This document shows, piece by piece, positions 56,745-64,000 of a DNA stretch of 64,000 nt (position 1 is its first letter; every line of letters starts with the position of its first letter). The stretch is from contig CP137871.1 of assembly GCA_034406715.1 (NCBI GenBank), positions 930,001 to 994,000 on the forward strand, in the 5' to 3' direction. This DNA comes from Rhodotorula mucilaginosa. Its lineage: Eukaryota > Basidiomycota > Microbotryomycetes > Sporidiobolales > Sporidiobolaceae. The translations under genes and the position numbers were made by a program. The notes beneath the pieces were generated by a model. It was given only the letters and a program-made list of their open reading frames with translations, was not told where the DNA came from and ran no database searches.

Positions 56745-57539
56745 ATGTCCGCTCCGGACGCATTCGGCGAGACGATCGAGAGAGCGGCTGCGCCAGCCGC
56801 ACCATCCGCACGCTCTTCAAGGAGGGCCGCGGCATCAACGCCTCGGTCGCCGTCTGGCAGGACGTGACCGGCAAGGCGATGGAGAAGGCTCGCGCCCTCG
56901 CTGTCGCGGTCGGCACCGGCTACGCGTACGAGACCACCTTTGAGAAGGAGGTCTACTCGGACCTGTACGGCGAGCGTGGTGTCCTCATGGGCGGCATCCG
57001 TGAGTGGGAGACTTGGTGTCGGGGCGGAGTTGTTCCAGAGAGGAGAGACTCGCTGACGCTCTCCTTTCCGCAGAGGGCATGTTCCTCGCTCAGTACGAGG
57101 TCCTGCGCGAGAACGGCCACTCGCCGTCCGAGGCGTTCAACGAGACGGTCGAGGAGGCGACTCAGTCGCTGTTCCCGCTCATCGGAAAGTACGGAATGGA
57201 CTACATGTACAACGCGTGCTCCACGACGGCTCGCCGGGGTGCCCTGGACTGGGCTCCCAAGTTCCACGACGCCAACAAGCCCGTGTTTGAGGCTCTTTAC
57301 AAGTCGGTTCGGTACGGAACCGAGACTCGTCGCTCGCTCGAGTTCAACGGTCGCCCGGATTACCGCGAGGCGTTCACCAAGGAGACTGCCGAGATCGACA
57401 ACCAGGAGATCTGTGAGCCCTGTTCCCAGTCCGTTTTCCTGGCATACTGCTTGCTGATGCTGTCTCCTCCTCCTCTTTCTCAGGGCGCGCCGGCAAGACT
57501 GTCCGTTCCCTCCGCCCCGATCACAAGGGCGACAACTAG
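56745..57539 (+). pseudogene. ILV5: 5'-truncated copy of ketol-acid reductoisomerase (ILV5), C-terminal domain only
   Basis: Ketol-acid reductoisomerase is the mitochondrial second step of Ile/Val synthesis. Only its C-terminal knotted domain is present, starting at SRTIRTLFKEGRGINASVAV. Motifs: GTGYAYETTFEKEVYSDLYG, GERGVLMGG, GMFLAQYEVLRENGHSPSEA, FNETVEEATQSLFPLIGKYG, MDYMYNACSTTARRGALDW and AGKTVRSLRPDHKG, ending KGDN. Two introns are kept with correct phase (donors after GGI and after QEI), so it arose by DNA duplication, not reverse transcription. The whole Rossmann domain and mitochondrial presequence are absent, about half the gene. The remaining frame is intact, with an in-frame ATG at 56745 (MSAPDAFGETIES leader), about 220 residues. 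It could be a pseudogene, an expressed fragment, or a rearranged locus. It retains the acidic metal-ligand motif DLYGERG and cannot bind NADPH by itself. Confidence 0.8.
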
Positions 57540-58683
57540 AGCGCACCACCTCTGCAACCCCCCTCTGTACTTTTTGTGTGAAATCTCGGTTGGCTTCTCA
57601 TTCGCATGACGGTCCGGGCTCTTCACAAAGACTTCTCCCTCCTCGGTCCTCGGGACTCTTGTTCTAGGAGAGCTCGACCTCTCCTCTTTGGTCGGCCTGT
57701 TAGTAAGAGCTCTAGGCTCTGGACCTGAGCGGTACGAAGATCCTGCCGCATCGAGGAGGGCTTGCTGAAGAAGGCGTGCCTCGGGAAAAGGTGCTGCCGC
57801 TGCCGTTCACGCGCGAGTTTCGGTCTCTTTTCTTCTGCGGCCTTTGAGTCGGAGACAAGTCAAGCTCAGTCCAAGAGCAAGGCGTGGCGCGGGCTTTGCG
57901 CCGTTGTCGCTGCTGGCCGGAGGATCCTCTGAAGCATCGACTCGGAAGAGCTTTCACGCCGTGTTGCTGTCCAGCTCGACAGTCATTCCATGGCGAATCG
58001 TCTTCTTGCACATCACCTGTACGCTCATGGTTTGCGAGTGGGTTATCGCCGGGGGCGGAGCATGCCATGCTCTGTCATGCGCAGGAGCTCGTCACCGAGT
58101 GGCGGTGACCGGTAGGAGGGCGCGCACGGTCCTTCTCGCAGACGCAGCAGAATCGGTAGTCTCGTGCGGGAGAGTGAGAGCCACTTTGTCTATGGGTAAA
58201 ACTGCGCTGCTCGCGTCCAGCTTGGCTTTCCACAGCATGCTGTGCGCAGAGTGCCGGCTGGCGGGACACGACTTCAGCCTTCAGAAGGACGGGCTGGAAC
58301 CAAGCAGACCGCGGGGGCCGCTGTCGAAGCGAGTGCGCCTGAAGTATAACACCGAGTCTCCTCGTGCCATACTCACTCCTCTCCTGGCAAGTCGTGACTT
58401 TCTGATCGAACTTGGCCAACGCGCGCGCGGATTCGACTGAATGTGTGAAAGCAGGCGGTCCCTTCCTGGGACCTCTTCTCAATCCATCGATTCCTTGCCC
58501 ATCTTCCAATTACCGAACTCCTGCGTCCTGACTCCGCTCCGGACTTCCCCTGGAGTGCTCAGTCCCCTTCCACAGTCCTCAAATTCCGGCTTCAGACGAC
58601 TTTCCTCGCTCTCCATGTACAAACTTATCAGCCGCTTTGGCCTGCCTGCGCATTGATCCTCTGATTAGAACACGAAAGTCTGC
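57540..58683. other. 1.1-kb stretch without a supportable gene
   Basis: Between the ILV5 fragment and the inverted repeat. Open frames of 144 residues (minus, 58509-58075) and 198 residues (plus, 57844-58440) overlap, but neither has a recognisable domain or clear intron logic. The minus frame has scattered Cys (YRFCCVCEKDR) without a full zinc pattern. It may be decayed sequence or an unrecognised gene. Confidence 0.35.
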
Positions 58684-59460
58684 CTGCGAATCCACCTGCC
58701 TGCCCAAGTGGCTTTGAGGCACTTTTTTGAGCGTTTGCCTTCCCTCCTATTCCTCCCCGCCCTTTCAGCCCAACGGAGGGGCTGGCATCTGCAAAGCAGC
58801 AGCGCGATCGATATATACGTAGCCTACCCAGACTTGTATATCTGACATCTTGTCATGTTCTTCCTTTCTCTTCCCTTCTTTCTCTTCTGCCCTCGGAACC
58901 GGAAGCGAGCGAGTCGAGGCGCCCGGGGGCTCGTGCGCCCCTCGAGCTTTCTCTTCAGCTATAGGTTGCGACTCGTCTTCCCCTGTAGCGGTCAAGCATG
59001 GGTCAAGCAGCCCGACAGAGGCACGTCGCCGCTCCCAGAGGAAGCATCCTTGATTTCGCCACCAGACCTTCTCAGCCTCTTCTCTCTCCCGCTCACGAAA
59101 GAGGCCAGCCGCGGCTTCCAGATCTCGCCACCAGACTTCTGAGCCTCTCGCTCTCCGCGCTGTCTTTGCCTGCTGTAGGTCCACGCCGCAAGAGGGGGGC
59201 TCTTTTGTATTTACATCGCGCGCTGCGGCGGAGAGCGGTGAAAGCTCGGGTCGACTCCGAACGCAGAACTGCCCTGCTACGCCTGCGTGGGGTGGATGAC
59301 ATCGCCCTCCCCCTCGGCAACGATCGGAGCATCGCTGGCGATGCGGTCGTGGTGAGCAGCGATCGCGGCGTACGAGCCACCGCCGTTCGAGTCGGCATTC
59401 GGCTGCGTCGCCTTCTTCGCCTTCTTGCGCTTCGACTTGGCTTTCTTTTTCGGAGCTCCG
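58684..59460 (+). repeat. Left arm of a large inverted repeat
   Basis: Nearly identical to the reverse complement of about 63290-64000. Base 58684 aligns with base 64000, the window edge, so the repeat probably extends outward on both sides. It covers the 3' end of the hydrolase-repeat gene (last about 55 codons) and its downstream DNA. In the outer 300 bp only a few substitutions were seen by eye. The left arm carries an extra segment of about 68 bp near 59050-59140, bounded by two copies of a CGCCACCAGAC-type direct repeat. Confidence 0.92.
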
Positions 59461-62400
59461 GCGCTCGCCGACGTGCCCGTCGAGGACGCTCCATTCAGGT
59501 TGGCGTGAGTGGACTCCTCCGGCCCCTTTGGCTGTGGGAGGTCGCGCTCCTGCGACTCCTTCGACCTCATCTCGGTGGGCTGCCTCGCCGTCTGCAGCTC
59601 CCACATCCGCAACGGTGGGGGCTCGACAGAGATCGTCCAGTCTCCGTCCTCCTCGTCGATCACCATGGAGGCGGCAAATTGATCGAGGTAGGCGGCGTTG
59701 ACAGCGTGAGATCCTGCGCTGATTCCTGTCGTCGGCGCTGTCGACTCGGCGGGCTGCTGCGCCGAGGATTTCTCGAGTTTCTGGCTCTGGGCAGCCTCCT
59801 CGCTCGCCGGCTTGATCTTGCTGCCTTCTCCCTCCGCGACAATTGGCGCCTCGGGCGCAATGTGGTCGTGGTGGCTAGCGATGGCGGCGTACGATCCCTC
59901 GCCGCTGTCCGTCGTCGGCGCTTTCGGCTCGGCGGGTTGCTGCGCCTTCGATTTCTCGAGTTTCTGGCCTCGGGCAGCCTCTTCGCTCGCCGGCTTGATT
60001 TTGCTGCCTTCTCCCTCGGCGACGATCGGCGCCTCGGGCGCGATGTGGTCGTGGTGGCTAGCGATGGCGGCGTACGATCCCTCGCCGTTGTCCGTCGTCG
60101 GCGCTTTCGGCTCGGCGGGCACTTCTGCCTTCGATTTCTCCGTCTTCTGGCTCTGGGCAGCCTCCTCGCTCACCGGCTTGATCTTGCTGCCTTCTCCCTC
60201 CGCGACAATTGGCGCCTCGGGCGCAATGTGGTCGTGGTGGCTAGCGATGGCGGCGTACGATCCCTCGCCGCTGTCCGTCGTCGGCGCTTTCGGCTCGGCG
60301 GGTTGCTGCACCGTCGGCTTCTCGAGTTTCTCGCTCGGAGTAGCCTTTTCTTTCGTCGGCTTGATCTTGTCGCCTTCGCCTTCCGCGACAATCGGCGCAT
60401 CGCTGGCAATGTGGTCGTCGTGCGCGGCGATAGCAGCGTAGGATCCCTCATGGTCGCCGTCGTCGGTAGTCGGGACCGAACCTTGAGCGCTTCCACCCTT
60501 CTTCGCCTTCTCCGTGCCCGCCACCTTCGAAGCAGATTTACCCGCCTTCGTGGCGGAGGACTGCGCCGCCGGCGCAGACGACTCGGCTTGTTGCTCGGCG
60601 CGCCGCAGTCCTACGCTCGCTGCGAGGACGGCTTCGTTGCCATAGTCGGCTGGAGCGCCGCTCGAAGCTTCGCGGTGCTCTGCGGCGCGCAGCCCGCCCA
60701 CGGTGGCGGCGACAGCTTCGTCGCTGTAGCTTGGCTTGACTCTCTCGCCACCGCGGTTACGAAGAGACTCGTTCGAGTCTCCTTTGATGTCCTGAACGGC
60801 GGAGGAAGAGGCGGTATCGAGGCGAGGTTGACTGGGCGCGTCCGTCTCGTCGATAACGTGGGCGATGAACTTGACAGTCTGCTTCAGACCGAAGTGGAAA
60901 TCGTCGAGCTCATTGCCAAGACGCCTGACTCGGTGGCTCATCGGGAGTCCCTGCGGAAAGAGAATCAGCTGGGAGGATAGGGAGGACGAGTCGGTGATGG
61001 CTTACATAGTCGTGAAGAAGCCAGTCGTGCAGCTTGAGAGGGTGGAAAACCCTGACGGGCTCGACGCCGGCCTATTACGGTCGCATCGTCAGCAGGTGGG
61101 GGAGCAATGGATCGAAACGCAGACAAACCTTTTCGAGCTGATCATACAGAGCCTGGTCGTCATCGACAAAGATCTCTTTGCCGCCTGTTGAGTAATGATA
61201 GTCAGGAGGTAGTCCATAGGAGAGAGGAGAATCGAGCGTGGCCCACTCACCCCAGGCGACGAGGGTCTTTCCATTACCGGGACAAGCCTCCTTCCACCAG
61301 CTCGCGTCGTTGCAGACGAATGGGTTGACGTAAGGGTCCTGGAACAGCTTGATGTTTTCGACGTCGGACCAGCCGTAGACGTCTGGCAAGCGGTGAGCCG
61401 GCTGAGGAGGGAGCTTCTGACGCCCGAAGAGGAGGTAGAGGGGGTTCCAGCCATGACGGCGCGGTTGGTACTTGGTCGGGAACTTGGCACCGATGTAGGC
61501 AAAGGCCGCTCGAGCGATCAGGCTCGGGCTGATGATGTCGTAAGCGGCATTGTCGTAGAACGATTTTGTCGAGCCAAAGAGGTTGGTGTACGGAGAGATG
61601 AGGAGGGCGCCCTAGAATGCGAGTGAGATCCAGTCAGCACAGGATACGAGCTCGGACGACACATGTCTCTCTGGGTTCACTTACAGCTGGACGTTTCGGA
61701 GTCTGTCCGAGAGACTCGGGAACCTTGATGGCGGGATTCGGGCGGGCAAGGTGCAGCAGGAACGCGGACGCGAGGTTGGCGCCGGCTGAGTCGCCGCCGA
61801 GAACAATCTTGCTCTCGGGGATCCCGAGCGAGTTGACCAAGTAGTGGTACCCCGCAAGCGTCTCGATGAGTTGCGAAGGGTATTTGTACTCGGGCGCGAG
61901 GCGGTAGTCGAGGAAGAAGACGGACGCGGCGACGCCGTGCTCTTTCTTGAGCGACTTGATGACGTCGAGGAAGAAGGCCTGCGCATTCGTGCCAGAGTCG
62001 AAACTACCGGGATAGGGCGTTCGGCATTAGGATGATGACCGGTGCCTCGAAGAAGCGCGCAAGACTCACATGAAGCCGCCACCGTGCACAAAGTAGATGA
62101 CGACGTCATCATCCTTGCGGTCTGTTTTGGGAGGTGCGAGCCACCTGCCGGCGGTGCCGTTGACCTTGACGTGCTGGATCCAGCCTTTGAACTCGGAGGC
62201 GGCGTGCGTGAGCGCGTACGATCTCTTGCGGTCGAGGAGGAGGCGGATCTGGGCCGGGGTCCAGCGGTCGTAGCAAGTCGCAATCTGGCGCACGAGCGCG
62301 TCTGCGAGGAGTGGTCGGCCGATGTCCTTGACGAGCGGGTTGAACGGCCGGAAGACGAAGTAGCCGAGGAAGAGTTTGAGCGGCAACACAAAGACTGGTG

Positions 62401-62595
62401 GCGGTTCGAGTGGATCAGCTCGCGTACTCCCACTCTGACTCTCGTGCAGTCTATCCTGAGACACGTACAGAGGTGACTGAGACCGAAGACGATGGTCTGA
62501 AGGAAGAGGATGAGCGACATTCGCTGGTCGGGAGCGCCGCGCACGAGCGGGAGGTCGATGCCGCTGCCGTCCTGATCAGGCTTTTGCTTGCTCAT
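59277..62595 (-). CDS. Alpha/beta-hydrolase (Abhydrolase_3/HSL-type esterase) fused to a tandem-repeat C-terminal tail
   Basis: Six phase-consistent exons: 62595-62469, 62394-62070, 62003-61685, 61611-61129, 61071-61006 and 60950-59277, giving 997 residues. Residues 25-60 are hydrophobic (LILFLQTIVFGLSHLFFVLP), a likely membrane anchor. The esterase has the oxyanion HGGGF (about 146-150), nucleophile elbow GDSAG (Ser about 223), an acid in GKEIFVDDDQ (about 405-410) and His in LKLHDWLLHDY (433). Hydrolase homologues would normally stop about 20-40 residues later. Here a helix (DDFHFGLKQTVKFIAHVID) leads into a 550-residue tail with five good copies of GSYAAIAxHxDxIAxxAPIVAEGEG, three of them in a 183-bp tandem array, separated by Lys/Glu/Ala/Pro linkers. 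Then comes a basic block KKKAKSKRKKAKK and a terminal repeat ending HPTQA. Repeat function is unknown; the join is supported by splice phase only. Confidence 0.8.
59800..60330 (-). repeat. 183-bp tandem coding repeat (about three units)
   Basis: The GTACGATCCCTCG landmark recurs at about 59889, 60072 and 60255, exactly 183 bp apart. Each unit encodes 61 residues beginning EGSYAAIASHHDHIAPEAP and ending AEPKAPTTD. Units differ by a few bases, so they look recently amplified and then slightly diverged. More diverged units flank them on both sides. Confidence 0.92.
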
Positions 62596-62894
62596 CTTGC
62601 CTGTGCTCTCTGTCAGAGCTCGCGTCGGGTGGAAAGGAGAGAGAGAAGGACTTCGCTCTCGCTCTTTTCGCTGACGTCGCTCCAACCGAAGTCGTTGTTC
62701 GCAGCTCGTAAGACCCCGCGGTGGCTCGGTACCTACCTTCAGAGCTCTTTCAAACAGCATGGGCAGTCACGCGCACTCCCTCCGGCCTTTGTGGCTCTGC
62801 ACCGTCCGTCGGAAAAGCTTTCTCCCCGAAAGGGACGGACACCGCGGCGACGCTCTGCCCGTTTCGGGGTCGCCCGTTCACTCCTTCGATGCAC
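62596..62894. promoter_or_regulatory. Short divergent promoter between hydrolase gene and its small paralogue
   Basis: A 299-bp divergent interval separating the start codon of the hydrolase-repeat gene (minus) from the proposed start of the small repeat protein (plus). No motif is assigned. Confidence 0.35.
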
Positions 62895-63475
62895 CATGAC
62901 ATTGCAGCGATCACTTCAAGCCGAGCCAGTCGCAGCCGCTGAGCGCGCCCTGCGGAGGCGGGCGGCATTGATGACGCTCACTCGGCGCGAAACACGTGAA
63001 AACGACTCCGAAGCCTTCGAAAAATTCGCCGCTCGGCAAACGCCTTCCGCCCCTCAAAGCTCCTTGACTCGTGCGGTACCCAGAGATTTTGACGCTGACT
63101 GTCGCCCTGATGCCGGAGAGTAGTGCGGAAAGGGGGCGTACGTCGGCCAGGGCCGCAGAAAAGGAAAGGGACGGGGAACAGCTCGACGGAACGAGCTTGT
63201 AGGAGCATGAGCTCACACGGTCACCGGCGCAGGAGGGGTCCGCGCAGGCCGACGCAGACGCAGCGACCTCCGCGGGCGCCTCGGCGGGCACCGGAGCTGC
63301 CAACAAGAAGGCCAAGTCGAAGCGCAAGAAGGCGAAGAAGGCGACGCAGCCGAATGCCGACTCGAACGGCGGTGGCTCGTACGCTGCGATCGCTGCTCAC
63401 CACGACCGTATCGCCAGCAACGCTCCGATCGTTGCCGAGGGGGAGGGCGATGTCATCCACCCCACGCAGGCGTAG
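62895..63475 (+). CDS. Small basic protein sharing the C-terminal repeat of the hydrolase fusion (tentative model)
   Basis: The last about 60 codons are certain to resemble coding sequence: NKKAKSKRKKAKKATQPNAD, SNGGGSYAAIAAHHDRIASN, APIVAEGEGDVIHPTQA and stop at 63473-63475. They match the end of the hydrolase fusion with few changes. Upstream similarity fades before the Lys block (SAQADADAATSAGASAGTGA here). A model with exons 62895-63074 and 63203-63475 is phase-consistent and gives 150 residues, using donor GTACCC and acceptor TTGTAG. A reading without this intron meets an in-frame stop just before EHELTRS. It may be a real small gene, or only the 3' remnant of a duplicated hydrolase gene. 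The first exon (Arg/Ala/Glu-rich) has no known homology. Confidence 0.45.
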
Positions 63476-64000
63476 CAGGGCAGTTCTGCGTTCGGAGTCG
63501 ACCCGAGCTTTCACCGCTCTTCGCCGCAGCGCGCGATGTAAATACAAAAGAGCCCCCCTCTTGCGGCGTGGACCTACAGCAGGCAAAGACAGCGCGGAGA
63601 GCGAGAGGCTCAGAAGGTCCGGTGGCGAGTTCAAGGATGCTCCCTCTGGGAGTCGCGACGTGCCTCTGTCGGGCTGCTTGACCCATGCTTGACCGCTACA
63701 GGGGAAGACGGGTCGCAACCTATAGCTGAAGAGAAAGCTCGAGGGGCGCACGAGCCCCCGGGCGCCTCGACTCGCTCGCGTCCGGTTCCGAGGGCAGAAG
63801 AGAAAGAAGGGAAGAGAAAGGAAGAACATGACAAGATGTCAGATATACAAGTCTGGGTAGGCTACGTATATATCGATCGCGCTGCTGCTTTGCAGATGCC
63901 AGCCCCTCCGTTGGGCTGAAAGGGCGGGGAGGAATAGGAGGGAAGGCAAACGCTCAAAAAAGTGCCTCAAAGCCACTTGGGCAGGCAGGTGGATTCGCAG
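63290..64000 (-). repeat. Right arm of the large inverted repeat
   Basis: Reverse complement of 58684-59460 with very high identity through the stop codon and downstream DNA, still matching at the last base of the window. Inner divergence starts upstream of the Lys-rich KAKSKRKKAKK codons. It lacks the 68-bp extra segment of the left arm. The loop between the arms is about 3.8 kb. Confidence 0.92.

Noticed and set aside
58998-60980. A 660-codon open frame on the plus strand opposite the repeat tail
   Set aside because: It is the shadow of the tandem repeat on the minus strand: Arg/Leu-rich, no motif, and no splice logic. The minus frame joins in phase to the hydrolase exons.
58684-64000. DNA transposon with long terminal inverted repeats
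   Set aside because: No transposase-like frame lies between the arms. The arms carry gene 3' ends, and no target-site duplication can be assessed because the repeat continues past the window. Segmental duplication is the simpler reading.
1-64000. LTR elements, virus-derived genes, LINEs
   Set aside because: No reverse transcriptase, integrase, capsid-like or LINE motif was seen in any frame, and no paired long direct repeats were noticed.

Overview
The window looks like a chromosome segment of a GC-rich basidiomycete yeast, most likely a red yeast of the Rhodotorula/Rhodosporidium type (Pucciniomycotina). This is inferred from GC-rich coding sequence, genes packed on both strands, many short introns (about 50-150 nt, GT-AG with CTNAC-like branch sites) and fungal-only families such as the KNL1/Spc7 kinetochore protein, DUF1746, Fungal_trans_2 and the OPT transporter. 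No virus-like element, LTR element or CRISPR array was seen.

Layout. 0-12 kb: TauD-type dioxygenase (-), tRNA-Lys(CTT) (-), ACC-synthase-like aminotransferase (+), TIM10 (-), replication protein A subunit 3 (-), CorA-type metal transporter with a very long disordered N-terminus (-), mitochondrial ribosomal protein mL59 (-). 13-30 kb: zinc-cluster transcription factor (+), KNL1/Spc7 (-), cytochrome c1 (+), ELMO-domain protein (+), STE20/FRAY-type kinase (+), homeodomain protein (+). 30-47 kb: HIT zinc-finger protein (-), SGT2 (-), kinesin-6-like motor (-), TSR4/PDCD2 (-), CDC45 (+), DUF1746 membrane protein (-), a disordered unknown protein (-). 48-56 kb: V-ATPase subunit C (+), OPT transporter (+), GT4 glycosyltransferase (-).

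The last 7.5 kb differs from this orderly housekeeping block. It holds a 5'-truncated copy of ketol-acid reductoisomerase (ILV5), about 1.1 kb with no clear gene, and then a divergent gene pair. One member is a 997-residue fusion of an alpha/beta-hydrolase (HGGG, GDSAG, HDW) to a tail with a 183-bp tandem repeat. The other is a small predicted protein ending in the same motif. The 3' ends and downstream DNA of both lie in a nearly identical inverted repeat of about 0.7 kb that runs off the right edge of the window. This is the most unusual part of the window and looks like recent segmental duplication.

Functionally the window is a mixture. Chromosome replication and segregation are represented by RPA3, CDC45, KNL1 and the kinesin; CDC45 and RPA3 each carry an MCB-like ACGCGTCG 65-69 bp before the start codon. 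Mitochondrial genes are TIM10, mL59 and cytochrome c1. Protein and ribosome assembly genes are SGT2, TSR4 and the HIT protein. Transport and acidification genes are CorA, OPT and VMA5. No operon-like or biosynthetic cluster logic is evident. Exon boundaries were read by eye from reading frame, family motifs and splice consensus. Those quoted to the base were phase-checked; others are approximate.
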